This document shows positions 33,742-42,229 of a stretch of DNA of 64,000 nt, in pieces (position 1 is the stretch's first letter; each line of letters starts with the position of its first letter). Location: NCBI RefSeq assembly GCF_014268495.2, contig NZ_CP077087.1:248001-312000 (forward strand). The letters run 5' to 3'. This stretch comes from Pseudomonas monsensis. Lineage in GTDB: Bacteria; Pseudomonadota; Gammaproteobacteria; Pseudomonadales; Pseudomonadaceae. Below the pieces are notes generated by a model. That model did not search any database and was not told the origin of the DNA. It saw nothing but the letters and a program-made list of their open reading frames with translations. The translations under genes and the position numbers were made by a program.

Positions 33742-35354
33742 GCCTCGTCGTCCAGGCGTCGACCTGCGAGACGGCGTCCGCGGGTGATCAGTTCGATGAA
33801 CTGCACTGCGCTCAAGGCATGGGCGAACAGCCAGCCCTGACCGAACTTTACGCCCTCACTGCTGAGCAATTGCGCTTGCGATTCAAGCTCGATGCCTTCG
33901 GCAATCACCTTCAGATCCAGCGCTTGCGCCATGTGAATGATGTGCGGTGCGACGCCACTGCTGGCGGCATCGTGACCGAGCGCATCAATGAACGCCTTGT
34001 CGATTTTCAGGCAGTCGACCGGCAGGGTTTGCAGGTAGGCGAGGCTGCAATAGCCGGTACCGAAATCGTCGATCAGCACCTGATGACCAACAGCGCGCAG
34101 CGCTTGCAGGTTTTCCCGCGCCACCACCACATCAATCAGGCCGCGTTCGGTCACTTCAAAAGCTATTTGCCGCGCTGCCACCCGGTGCAGGGTCAGCAGC
34201 CGCGCCATGACCTGGCCGATACGCGGCACCATCACGTCGCAGGCAGCGAGGTTGACCGAGATATACAGTTGCGGATTGGCCCGCAATATCGGGCCCAATT
34301 GTTCCAGCAGGCGCTGCAGGACAAAGTCGGTCATCTGGCGGATCTGCCCGGTGTTTTCCGCCAGAGGAATGAACAGGTCCGGGCTGGTCAGCGTGCCGTC
34401 CGGACGGCGCCAGCGCAACAGGGCTTCGGCGCCGACGCAGTTGCGGCTGTCGAGGTCGAAGATCGGTTGGTACAGCACCTGCAACTCGCCACGACGGATG
34501 GCGCCTTGCAGTTCGGCGTCGAGTGACTGGCGCTGGCGCACCAGTAAAAACACGAAGAACCCCACGAACGCGCCCAGCACCAGGCAGGCCGGCACCATCC
34601 ACCACCAGATGGCAGGAATGTGCATGGCGGTTCTCGGCGTGATCAACACCAGTTGATACTCCGGGTTGTTGGTGGGCATGCGATAGATCAACCGAGACTG
34701 GGTAACCTGCAAGGCCTCGCGACTCTTCGGTGGCCACGATTCGCTCGGTGGCCAGGCCTGCGCCGCGCCGAGCACCGGGATCGCCCGGTTGCCATGGTCG
34801 AGCACCACCAGCAGGCTGCTGCCGGGCGACAGATCGACCATGTCGGTCAGGTGTCCGCGTGACGTGGCCACGCGAAAATTACCGCGCCCGAGCATCAGGG
34901 CGGCGCGGTTTTCATCGGGTTCGGTGGTGGTGTTCAGCCAATAGCTGTAAGTCGGTCCCTTGATGTCCGGCGCCCGCACCACCGACAGGCCTTCCTGGCG
35001 CGGACGGTTGGAGCAGATGCGTGAGGCATCCATGTAGGCGGCTTCGTAGACGAAGCGATAATTGAAGGTCACCTGTTGCAGCGTGGCGATCATTTCGTCA
35101 TCGCAGCTGCGCAATGGCTGGGCTTGGAGGTCGTCAAGGCTTTCGCGCAACTGGCCGAACAATTGTTCGAGGCGGGCAAGGAAGCGTTCGCCCTGGGCAT
35201 TCATTTCCTGGCTTTCGCTTTGCTTGATCTGATGCATGGCGACGAACATTCCGCCGGCGATCAACAGGCTGGCACTGAGGACAGCCGCGATCGTCGCCAA
35301 AAACCAGGGGCGATAAAACCAGCTACGCAGCGTCTCTCGGGTAGCAGCCATCAT
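33738..35354 (-). CDS. EAL-domain c-di-GMP phosphodiesterase with CSS-motif sensor
   Basis: A 538-residue membrane enzyme expected to hydrolyse c-di-GMP. Helices at about 17-40 and 248-271 flank a periplasmic CSS-motif domain, with Cys84 and Cys114 (in ICSNR), a pattern linked to redox control by disulfide formation in PdeC-type enzymes. The EAL domain follows, with E310-A-L in GAEALLRWRRPDG and the later IDDFGTGYCSLAYLQ and EGIELESQ motifs. ATG 35354 or 35351 are both possible starts. Convergent with kinB with overlapping stop codons (33738-33741). Confidence 0.92.
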   Translation of the reverse strand: MMAATRETLRSWFYRPWFLATIAAVLSASLLIAGGMFVAMHQIKQSESQEMNAQGERFLARLEQLFGQLRESLDDLQAQPLRSCDDEMIATLQQVTFNYRFVYEAAYMDASRICSNRPRQEGLSVVRAPDIKGPTYSYWLNTTTEPDENRAALMLGRGNFRVATSRGHLTDMVDLSPGSSLLVVLDHGNRAIPVLGAAQAWPPSESWPPKSREALQVTQSRLIYRMPTNNPEYQLVLITPRTAMHIPAIWWWMVPACLVLGAFVGFFVFLLVRQRQSLDAELQGAIRRGELQVLYQPIFDLDSRNCVGAEALLRWRRPDGTLTSPDLFIPLAENTGQIRQMTDFVLQRLLEQLGPILRANPQLYISVNLAACDVMVPRIGQVMARLLTLHRVAARQIAFEVTERGLIDVVVARENLQALRAVGHQVLIDDFGTGYCSLAYLQTLPVDCLKIDKAFIDALGHDAASSGVAPHIIHMAQALDLKVIAEGIELESQAQLLSSEGVKFGQGWLFAHALSAVQFIELITRGRRLAGRRLDDEA

Positions 35355-35427
35355 GGAATATCCGAAGAATTACCAATGAGTTATAGCTGCTGATTGCGTT
35401 TTCGCCCTGACCGTCGGGCGGGCGTCA

Positions 35428-36210
35428 TTATTTTGTCTGGTTCAGCACCAGCAACAGCGCAGCCGTTTGTGCATCGGGCGTTCCGTCGAAGCGAGAAGGG
35501 CGGTAGTGCATCTGGAATGCCGCGAGGACATGGCGGGTGGCGACATCCAGTTCACCGGTCTGCGGCGTGTCGTAACCCAGATGCGCCAACTGCGCCTGGA
35601 ACCAGCTAATGCCCGGCAGTTCACGGCTGTCGAACAGCGCTTGCTGGCGCGCCACCGCTTGCTCATTCGGCCATTTACCCAGGCCTTCGGCGGCGAGGCG
35701 CTTCCACGGGAACAGCGGCCCGGGATCGAGCTTGCGCAGGGGGGCGATGTCGCTGTGGCCGATGATGTGTTGCGCACTGATGCCGTGGCGCTTGCTGATG
35801 TCCTTGAGCAGGACGATCAACGACTGAATCTGCGCTTCGCTGTACGGATACCACTGGCGCCCGGTCGGAGTGTCCTTGAAACCCGGGTTGACGATTTCGA
35901 TGCCGATCGAGCTGGAGTTGAGCCAGGTGCGCCCCTGCCACTGGCTTTCCCCGGCGTGCCAGGCGCGCAGGTTTTCATCCATCAGCTTGTAGATGGTGCC
36001 GCCCTTGTCGTCGCCGATCAGGTAATGGCTGCTGACTTCACCGTGGGTCAGCAGTTGTAGCGAACGCTCCAGCGAAGTCGAGGTGTAATGGATGATCACG
36101 AACTGGATGCGGCTGTCGTGATTGGCCGAAGAATGGCGGGTGTCGTAGCGCGGGCCACTGGCACAGCCGGCCAAAACCAGTAACGACGCAATGAGGGCAA
36201 AGAATTTCAT
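35428..36210 (-). CDS. N-acetylmuramoyl-L-alanine amidase, AmpDh2-like lipoprotein
   Basis: A 260-residue zinc amidase that cleaves muropeptides. The lipobox LAGC gives a lipidated Cys at residue 15, suggesting outer-membrane anchoring. The Amidase_2 domain has zinc His in QFVIIHYTST and GHSDIAPLRKLDPGPLF. A C-terminal helical peptidoglycan-binding-like part follows. It matches P. aeruginosa AmpDh2 in context and layout. The open frame starts at 36231, but MKFFALIASLL is the likely start at 36210. It is flanked by c-di-GMP genes. Confidence 0.88.
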   Translation of the reverse strand: MKFFALIASLLVLAGCASGPRYDTRHSSANHDSRIQFVIIHYTSTSLERSLQLLTHGEVSSHYLIGDDKGGTIYKLMDENLRAWHAGESQWQGRTWLNSSSIGIEIVNPGFKDTPTGRQWYPYSEAQIQSLIVLLKDISKRHGISAQHIIGHSDIAPLRKLDPGPLFPWKRLAAEGLGKWPNEQAVARQQALFDSRELPGISWFQAQLAHLGYDTPQTGELDVATRHVLAAFQMHYRPSRFDGTPDAQTAALLLVLNQTK

Positions 36211-36311
36211 GGCAGAGGGCAGTACACACAAGACAATAATGCAACAGTGTAACGTACTGCCCTGTCTCTCGACTGTCAGCGGGCGGATTTAAACAAAATG
36301 GAACAATTTGC

Positions 36312-38387
36312 CTAGCCCAGCTCGACTCGGTTGCGCCCGGCGTTTTTCGCCCGATATAGCGCCTGATCGGCTCTTTTCAGCACCAGATCGCTGTGTTCGC
36401 CCGAGCGAAACGTGGTCATCCCCATGGAGATCGTGATGGTTACCCGCTCGCCCTTGAAGTGGAACGGGCAGGCTTCAATTGCCGCGCGCAGATTTTCCAG
36501 CAGCTTGGCGCCGACCGCTGGCGGCGTGGCCGGCAGCAGCAGGACGAACTCTTCGCCGCCGAAGCGGGCAATAAAGTCGGGGCCACGCAGGCGCTTGCGC
36601 AGCACCGTGGCGATGATCTTCAACACTTTGTCGCCCGCGAGGTGGCCGTAGTTGTCGTTGATCCGCTTGAAGTGATCGAGGTCGAGCATCGCCAGGCTCA
36701 AGGTGTTGCCATGTTGCTGCCACTGCTTGATCTCATGCTCGAGGCGTTCGCTCCAGGCTGCGCGGTTAGGCAGGCCGGTGAGCGGGTCGATCAGGGCTTT
36801 CTGGCGCTGTTCCTCAAGGTGTTCACGGAAACCCTGGGCCTCCTGCTCCATGTGCGCCACGCGTTCGGACAGGCCTTTGAGGCGCGCGGCGACTTCCTGC
36901 TCGCGGGCATCGCGCTGCTTCTGGTGCTGATCCATCGTGCCAAGCAGGCCTTCGAGATGGTTCTCTAGCACTTGCTTGAGGTCATCCAGATCCGCCGCTT
37001 CCTGCACGCTGGTCTGCAAGCCGTCGACCTGTTCGCGGATCTGCGTGTCCATGGCCCGCGCTGCGGAGCTGTTGTCGGCATGCCCTTCACTGGCCGCCTG
37101 CAAGTTACTCTGGAACGCTTCGAGCCGTTCATTGAGTTGCTGCAGATAGGCTTCGAATTCGTGCTGGCCACTGTCGGTGATTGCCAGCATCAAGGTGGCC
37201 AGATCGTCGAGGATCGGGATCAGTTCGTACCAGTTCAACCCGTGTTTGAGCCGCTCGCGCATGGCTTCGGCTTGTGGCCGGTGGCGTTCGGGCAGGGTCA
37301 GGTCGTCGAGCAGACCGATCAGGGTTTCTTCGATGTGCCTGGCCACGGAGCTGTAGGACGGCTCCGGAGAATCCGGCAGGGCGAAGAGAATGTCGTGTTC
37401 GGATTGTTCCGGGTCAATGGCGGCCAGGGCTTGAGCAATGGGCTCGGGCAGGGGCAGGCTGTCGAGGCTCAGCGGTGCCGGATCGCCAGGATGGATCAGT
37501 TCGTCGGGGTTGCAGGTGATCGGGGTGATCGACGTCGCGGCCGGGACTGGCGCGACCAGCACTTCGGGTCCGGACGCTGCGGGCTCGACCTTGACCGCAG
37601 CAGGCGCTTCTTCAACGGCGACAGTGGGCGGCACAAAGGCAACCACTTCGGGCTCCTGCCGGGGTTGCGGTGCGGGCGTGTCCGCCTCTGACGCAGACAT
37701 TGGCGCGGCGAGCGCGGGGGCACTGATTGCCGGCTCACTGACTGCAACGGGTTCGGCTTGCACCGGTTCCGGTGGGAGTTCTGGGGTGATGGGTACTTGC
37801 ACCGCAGGCGCCGTCTGAACCGGCGCAGTGGCTTCTGCGCTTGGTGCTGGCGCCTCTTCGCTGTCGCGGCTGCCGAACAGACGCTGAAACAATCCCGGGC
37901 GCCCGGGCTCGGCCGGGTTCTCGAGCTGACTCAGCGCCTTGCCCTGCAAACCGCTCAGCTCGCTCAGCAGCAGCGGCATCTCTCGCGCCTGGCCGACACG
38001 ACTGTCCAGTTGTTTGGCGAATTTCTTCAGTGGCTGCGCGACTTCCCGTGGCAACGGCAAAGACTGCAATTGGGTCACCAGAGCGGTGAGGGCGGTGCTG
38101 ACCTGATCGATGCGGGTTTCCCGGCGCTGCTCGGAATCGAGCACGGCCTTTTCCAGGCGCGGCAACAGGGCGGCAAGGCCGGCATCCATGTCGTCGGTGC
38201 GGACCACTTCGCGCATCTCTTTCATGCACTGATCAACGACTTTGTCGGTGCCTTCGGCTGCCAGCGTGCTGCGCACCAGACCGCGACGCAGCAAGTCGAG
38301 CCGGGCGGCCCAGCGTCTTTCGAGTTTGTCCTGTTGTTCGATGCTTTTGAGGTACTTCTCTTTCCAGCGCTGGGCTTCGTCGCTCAT
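36312..38387 (-). CDS. GGDEF diguanylate cyclase with long helical and proline-rich region
   Basis: A 691-residue cytoplasmic protein with no clear membrane helix. The N-terminal 175 residues are helical, followed by a Pro/Ala/Val-rich linker (about 180-300), a further helical domain (about 345-500), and a C-terminal GGDEF domain with RFGGEEFVLLLPA. RGPD five residues before the active site is an inhibitory I-site (RxxD), so product inhibition by c-di-GMP is expected. It resembles P. aeruginosa DgcH by position. It overlaps the upstream EEP gene by 4 bases (ATGA). Confidence 0.9.
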   Translation of the reverse strand: MSDEAQRWKEKYLKSIEQQDKLERRWAARLDLLRRGLVRSTLAAEGTDKVVDQCMKEMREVVRTDDMDAGLAALLPRLEKAVLDSEQRRETRIDQVSTALTALVTQLQSLPLPREVAQPLKKFAKQLDSRVGQAREMPLLLSELSGLQGKALSQLENPAEPGRPGLFQRLFGSRDSEEAPAPSAEATAPVQTAPAVQVPITPELPPEPVQAEPVAVSEPAISAPALAAPMSASEADTPAPQPRQEPEVVAFVPPTVAVEEAPAAVKVEPAASGPEVLVAPVPAATSITPITCNPDELIHPGDPAPLSLDSLPLPEPIAQALAAIDPEQSEHDILFALPDSPEPSYSSVARHIEETLIGLLDDLTLPERHRPQAEAMRERLKHGLNWYELIPILDDLATLMLAITDSGQHEFEAYLQQLNERLEAFQSNLQAASEGHADNSSAARAMDTQIREQVDGLQTSVQEAADLDDLKQVLENHLEGLLGTMDQHQKQRDAREQEVAARLKGLSERVAHMEQEAQGFREHLEEQRQKALIDPLTGLPNRAAWSERLEHEIKQWQQHGNTLSLAMLDLDHFKRINDNYGHLAGDKVLKIIATVLRKRLRGPDFIARFGGEEFVLLLPATPPAVGAKLLENLRAAIEACPFHFKGERVTITISMGMTTFRSGEHSDLVLKRADQALYRAKNAGRNRVELG

Positions 38388-39262
38388 TCAGGGGTTCCGC
38401 GAGGGGCAGGACTCAACGCGGGCAATGCATCGGCCGTGAGCGAACCCGGCAGACGAATCTCTACCGCGACCGGCAGGTGATCGGAAATGGGTTGGGCCAG
38501 CACTTCGACCTTTTCCAGGGTCAGGGTCGGGCTGAGCAAAATATGATCAAGGCAACGCTGCGGGCGCCAGCTGGGGAAGGTGGCTTCCAGCTGCGGGGCC
38601 AGCAGGCCGAGATCGCGTAGCGGTGAATGTTGTAGCAGATCGCTGGCATGGGTGTTCATGTCACCCATCAATACTTGATGTTTGTAGCCACCGATCAGAT
38701 CACGAATATAGGCCAGTTGCAGGCTGCGCACCCGCGCGCCGAGGGCCAGGTGCATCATCACCACCACCAGCGCTTCCGGGCCTTCGCCGAAACGCAGCAG
38801 GATCGCGCCGCGACCTTTCGGTCCGGGCAGCGGATGGTCTTCGATCGCCCACGGCTTCAGTCGACTGAGCACGCCATTGCTGTGCTGGGCCAGTCGGCCG
38901 AGGTTGCGATTGAGTTGTTGATACCAGTAGGGGAAGGCGCCGAGGTGCGCCAGGTGTTCGACCTGATTGACGTAGCCAGACCGCAGGCTGCCGCCGTCGG
39001 CTTCCTGCAGGGCGACCAGGTCGAAATCGCCCAGCAGGTCACCGATCTTCTGCAGATTGCCCGAGCGCCCGGTGTGCGGCAGCAGGTGCTGCCAGCTGCG
39101 GGTCAGGTAATGCCGATAACGCTCGGTGCTGATGCCGACCTGGATGTTGAAACTGAGCAAGCGCAGGCGCTGGTCTGCGGGCAGGCCCGTGGATGCCAGG
39201 TGATGCTCGTTGACCTGCGGGTCATGCAGGCCAACGATGCGTTCGGTCTTCCAGCGGCGCAT
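38384..39262 (-). CDS. endonuclease/exonuclease/phosphatase family protein
   Basis: A 292-residue EEP-fold protein. Visible motifs are LLSFNIQVG (about 33-41), DLVALQEADGGS (about 79-90), VLMGDMNTHASD (about 203-214) and the terminal ISDHLPVAVEI (about 258-268), which together supply the Mg and catalytic His/Asp residues. Substrate could be nucleic acid or a phospholipid/inositol phosphate; the sequence does not decide. Translationally coupled to the GGDEF gene and 14 bases upstream of its own neighbour dsbA gene start region. Confidence 0.85.
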   Translation of the reverse strand: MRRWKTERIVGLHDPQVNEHHLASTGLPADQRLRLLSFNIQVGISTERYRHYLTRSWQHLLPHTGRSGNLQKIGDLLGDFDLVALQEADGGSLRSGYVNQVEHLAHLGAFPYWYQQLNRNLGRLAQHSNGVLSRLKPWAIEDHPLPGPKGRGAILLRFGEGPEALVVVMMHLALGARVRSLQLAYIRDLIGGYKHQVLMGDMNTHASDLLQHSPLRDLGLLAPQLEATFPSWRPQRCLDHILLSPTLTLEKVEVLAQPISDHLPVAVEIRLPGSLTADALPALSPAPRGTPE

Positions 39263-39276
39263 GGCGATGGCCGCGC

Positions 39277-39918
39277 TTAGTTGGCAGCAGCCTTGGTTGC
39301 CGCTCGCTCTTTGGCGACCAGTTGATCAGCCAGTTTCAGCGCTTGTTCGGCGCCGCCGGCAGAGCCGATGTCGAAACGGTATTTGCCGTTGACGATCATG
39401 GTTGGCACGCCAGTGATTTCATATTTCTTGGCCAGTTCACGGGCTTTCACGATCTGACCCTTGATGGCGAACGAGTCGAAGGTGGCGAGGAACTTGTCCT
39501 TGTCCACGCCTTGAGTGGCGAGGAAGTCAGCCATGTCGTTCTTGTCGGTCAGTTTCTTGTGTTCTTTCTGGATGGCATTGAAAACCGCCGCGTGAACCTT
39601 GTGCTCGACACCCATGGCCTCGAGGGTCAGGAACATCTGGCCGTGCGCGTCCCAAGGGCCGCCGAACATGGCTGGAATACGCACGAAGTTGACGTCGGAC
39701 GGCAGTTTTTCAACCCACGGGTTGATCACCGGTTCAAACGCGTAGCAGTGTGGGCAGCCGTACCAGAACAGCTCGACCACTTCGATCTTGCCAGGCTCTG
39801 CAACCGGCACCGGGTTGGCCAGTTCCACGTAAGGGGCGGCAGGGGCTTCGGCGGCCTGGGCGGTCACGCCAAACAGGCTGGCAGCGACGAGAGCGGCGCT
39901 GATGATCAGATTACGCAT
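39277..39918 (-). CDS. dsbA: thiol:disulfide interchange protein DsbA
   Basis: Periplasmic oxidoreductase that introduces disulfide bonds into secreted proteins. It has 213 residues with a signal peptide (1-22, ending TAQA) and the active site Cys55-Pro-His-Cys58 in FWYGCPHCYAF. The cis-Pro loop TGVPTMIVNGKY is near 180. AGGAG precedes the ATG. It lies between the EEP gene and cytochrome c4, as in other pseudomonads; it could help mature the nearby secreted and cytochrome proteins. Confidence 0.95.
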   Translation of the reverse strand: MRNLIISAALVAASLFGVTAQAAEAPAAPYVELANPVPVAEPGKIEVVELFWYGCPHCYAFEPVINPWVEKLPSDVNFVRIPAMFGGPWDAHGQMFLTLEAMGVEHKVHAAVFNAIQKEHKKLTDKNDMADFLATQGVDKDKFLATFDSFAIKGQIVKARELAKKYEITGVPTMIVNGKYRFDIGSAGGAEQALKLADQLVAKERAATKAAAN

Positions 39919-40012
39919 GCTTTACTCCTGGACAATTTTGGTCGCCTCGCGCGACCTGTTTTCAGACAGATCCTGGCGGGCATGAGTTCTGTAGTGTAAC
40001 GGCAGCGGCCAC

Positions 40013-40041
40013 AAAAAAGGGCGGCCAAAGCCACCCTTTTT
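40013..40041 (-). terminator. terminator after cytochrome c4
   Basis: AAAAAAGGGCGGC and GCCACCCTTTTT pair with one mismatch around CAAA, giving T-tracts on both strands. It lies downstream of the cytochrome c4 gene (minus strand) and upstream of dsbA. Confidence 0.75.
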
Positions 40042-40118
40042 ATACTTGCTGCGCCGGATTAATCGAGCGTTAACGTTGCAGGAGATGTCCGCCCCGGCCA
40101 ACGCTCGATTTGAGGCCC

Positions 40119-40730
40119 TTAGTGCAGGCCCTGAATGTAGCTGGCGACTGCGGCGATGTCTTCATCGCTCAGTTTGCGGGCGATGGTGCGCATGGTCATG
40201 GCGTCGCCGTCGTTGGCCCGACCGCCTTCTTCCTTGCGGAAGTCGGTCAGTTGCTTGGCGATGTATTGAGCGTGCTGGCCACCCAGGTGCGGGAAGCCGG
40301 CGGCCGCGTTGCCGGTGCCGTTCGGCGAGTGGCAGCCGGTGCAGGCTGGCAGGCCTTTTTCCAGGTTGCCGCCACGGAACAGGGCTTCACCGCGCGCGAC
40401 GATCTTCGGATCGGCGGCGCCGACGCTGCCTTTCTGGCTGGCGAAGTAGGCCGCGATGTCGGCCAGGTCCTGGTCGTTCAGGTTGGTCAGCAGGCCGGTC
40501 ATTTCCAGAACCTGGCGCTTGCCCGACTTGATGTCGTGCAGTTGTTTGGTCAGGTAGCGTTCACCCTGGCCGGCCAGTTTCGGAAAGTTTGGCGCCATGC
40601 TGTTCCCGTCCGGGCCATGGCAGGCTCCACATACGGCGGCTTTCGCCTGTCCTGCTGCGGCATCGCCCGCAGCATGGGCCATACCGGAGATTCCCACGGT
40701 CAACAGCAGACTCACGATCAATTTGTTCAT
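40119..40730 (-). CDS. cytochrome c4
   Basis: A periplasmic di-heme cytochrome c of 203 residues that shuttles electrons, commonly to terminal oxidases. A signal peptide covers about 1-20 (SGMAHA). Two heme sites are visible: CGACH (about 35-39) and CTGCH (about 131-135), with Met-ligand candidates in GNSMAPNFPKLAGQ and GDAMTMRTIA. The next gene upstream encodes a small cytochrome c, so the two may form one operon. It could feed the aa3 oxidase encoded at the right end. Confidence 0.94.
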   Translation of the reverse strand: MNKLIVSLLLTVGISGMAHAAGDAAAGQAKAAVCGACHGPDGNSMAPNFPKLAGQGERYLTKQLHDIKSGKRQVLEMTGLLTNLNDQDLADIAAYFASQKGSVGAADPKIVARGEALFRGGNLEKGLPACTGCHSPNGTGNAAAGFPHLGGQHAQYIAKQLTDFRKEEGGRANDGDAMTMRTIARKLSDEDIAAVASYIQGLH

Positions 40731-40762
40731 CAGCTAATCCAACTACGGCTAAGGGTTAAGAG

Positions 40763-41068
40763 TTATGGACCGGGTTTACTCTCGCTCATCCAGAGGATGA
40801 TGGCCTGGTAATCCTCGGCACTGCAGTCCATGCACAAACCACGCGGCGGCATCGCCTTGAAACCCTGGGTCACGTGTTGCACCAGCGTCCCCATACCTTT
40901 CGCCAACCTCGGCGTCCAAGCATCCTGATCGCCTCTTGCGGGCGCCATGGGTAGTTGGCCGGAATGACAGGCACCACAAACACGGTTGTACACTGCTTCC
41001 GGATCCTGTGTAGCCTGTGCGCTGTAAAGCGGCATCAAGACTCCGGCAGCCAGCAGCCATTTCGTCAT
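40763..41068 (-). CDS. cytochrome c5-type mono-heme protein
   Basis: A 101-residue periplasmic cytochrome c. Signal peptide about 1-19 (SAQA), heme site CGACH at about 31-35, a candidate axial Met in FKAMPPRG and a second cysteine pair CMDC near residue 82, the disulfide typical of the c5 class. AAAGG precedes the ATG. It lies 32 bases upstream of the cytochrome c4 gene on the same strand. Confidence 0.9.
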   Translation of the reverse strand: MTKWLLAAGVLMPLYSAQATQDPEAVYNRVCGACHSGQLPMAPARGDQDAWTPRLAKGMGTLVQHVTQGFKAMPPRGLCMDCSAEDYQAIILWMSESKPGP

Positions 41069-41259
41069 AAAACGACCTTTTCAGGGTTGAGAGCGTTCTG
41101 CGTTCTAATGCGCAATCAAGGTCTGTCGCTCTCGTGAACTTCATCCTTCGCTGGGACAAAGCACACACAAAATCTGCGGCATTATATACTGGCGTCACTG
41201 AAACGGAAGCGACACCGCGTTCCGCGCCCAATCCCGGCGCCGCCCACATCGGAAATCCC

Positions 41260-41901
41260 ATGCAACTCAAGAATCCCATCCTCGGCCTGTGCCAACAGTC
41301 CACGTTCATGCTCAGTGCCGCCAAAGTCGACCAGTGCCCGGACGACGAAGGCTTTGAAGTGGCTTTCGCCGGTCGCTCCAACGCCGGCAAATCCAGCGCC
41401 CTGAACACTTTGACTCACGCCAGCCTGGCGCGCACCTCGAAAACCCCGGGGCGCACACAGCTGTTGAACTTCTTCAAGCTAGACGATGATCGGCGTCTGG
41501 TCGACCTGCCGGGCTACGGTTATGCAAAAGTACCGATCCCGCTCAAGCAACACTGGCAGCGTCACCTCGAGGCTTATCTCGGTGGCCGGGAGAGTTTGAA
41601 AGGTTTGATTCTGATGATGGACATCCGTCATCCAATGACCGACTTCGACCTGCTGATGCTCGATTGGGCCGTTGCCGCCGGCATGCCGATGCACATTCTG
41701 CTGACCAAGGCCGACAAGCTGACCTACGGCGCAGCCAAGAACACCCTGCTCAAGGTGCAGTCGGAAATTCGCAAGGGTTGGGGCGATCTGGTGACGATCC
41801 AGCTGTTCTCTGCGCCAAAACGCATGGGCCTGGAAGAGGCCTACACTGTTCTGGCGGGCTGGATGGAACTGGCAGACAAAGGCGCCGAGGCGGCTGAGTA
41901 A
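41260..41901 (+). CDS. ysxC: ribosome biogenesis GTP-binding protein YsxC/YihA
   Basis: An essential-type GTPase (EngB) acting in 50S ribosomal subunit assembly, 213 residues. GTP motifs are clear: G1 GRSNAGKSS (about 38-46), G3 DLPGYGYAK (about 82-90) and G4 TKADK (about 148-152). The open frame begins at 41134, but ATG 41260 (MQLKNPILGLCQ) matches the family start. It is convergent with the ersA-like sRNA and polA, a synteny kept in gammaproteobacteria. Confidence 0.95.
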   Translation: MQLKNPILGLCQQSTFMLSAAKVDQCPDDEGFEVAFAGRSNAGKSSALNTLTHASLARTSKTPGRTQLLNFFKLDDDRRLVDLPGYGYAKVPIPLKQHWQRHLEAYLGGRESLKGLILMMDIRHPMTDFDLLMLDWAVAAGMPMHILLTKADKLTYGAAKNTLLKVQSEIRKGWGDLVTIQLFSAPKRMGLEEAYTVLAGWMELADKGAEAAE

Positions 41902-41957
41902 ACAGGGATTGGAAAATTCGCTGTGGTGCCTGCGCGTGCCGCAGCCAATTTTCGGGC

Positions 41958-42089
41958 AAAAAAAGCCCCGGATTTCATTGGGGAGGGAGAAATTCCGGGG
42001 TTTAAGTTCCGAACCGCTAGGGCGGGGTTCAGATATCTGCCAACACTTAACACAACATAGGAGCATCGAAGGGCTTCACCAGCCATTCA
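41958..42089 (-). ncRNA. ersA: ErsA-like small regulatory RNA
   Basis: In the 328-base gap between ysxC and polA, the minus strand shows an AlgU-type promoter (42095-42122) and, about 130 bases downstream, a strong terminator: a CCCCGGA/TCCGGGG stem followed by seven Ts (41964-41958). The predicted transcript starts about 42089 near ACTGAATGG and is about 132 nt. This position corresponds to Spot 42 in enterics and ErsA in P. aeruginosa, an envelope-stress sRNA that represses algC and others. Start and end are inferred. Confidence 0.7.
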
Positions 42090-42094
42090 GTAAC

Positions 42095-42122
42095 TCTGAG
42101 TAGTGTGCTGCAAGATTAGTTC
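42095..42122 (-). promoter_or_regulatory. AlgU (sigma-22)-type promoter of the ersA-like RNA
   Basis: On the minus strand GAACTA (-35, 42122-42117), 17 bases, then TCAGA (-10, 42099-42095). This is close to the AlgU consensus GAACTT-N16/17-TCTGA. It would link the sRNA to envelope stress and, through AlgU, to the algB-kinB alginate theme. Confidence 0.65.
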
Positions 42123-42185
42123 AGATTTTTTTTGAAAAGCTTTGGAATAATCCCAAGTGCTTTTCGAAATAAGCAGGACTTGCCG

Positions 42186-42216
42186 GGTTTGCCGCCACGT
42201 CGTGTCGCGGCAAACC
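42186..42216 (-). terminator. hairpin after polA
   Basis: GGTTTGCCGC (42186-42195) and GCGGCAAACC (42207-42216) form a perfect 10-bp stem, 14 bases after the polA stop on the minus strand. There is no T-run, so termination may be Rho-dependent. Confidence 0.5.
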
Positions 42217-42229
42217 GTCGGTAAATGGC

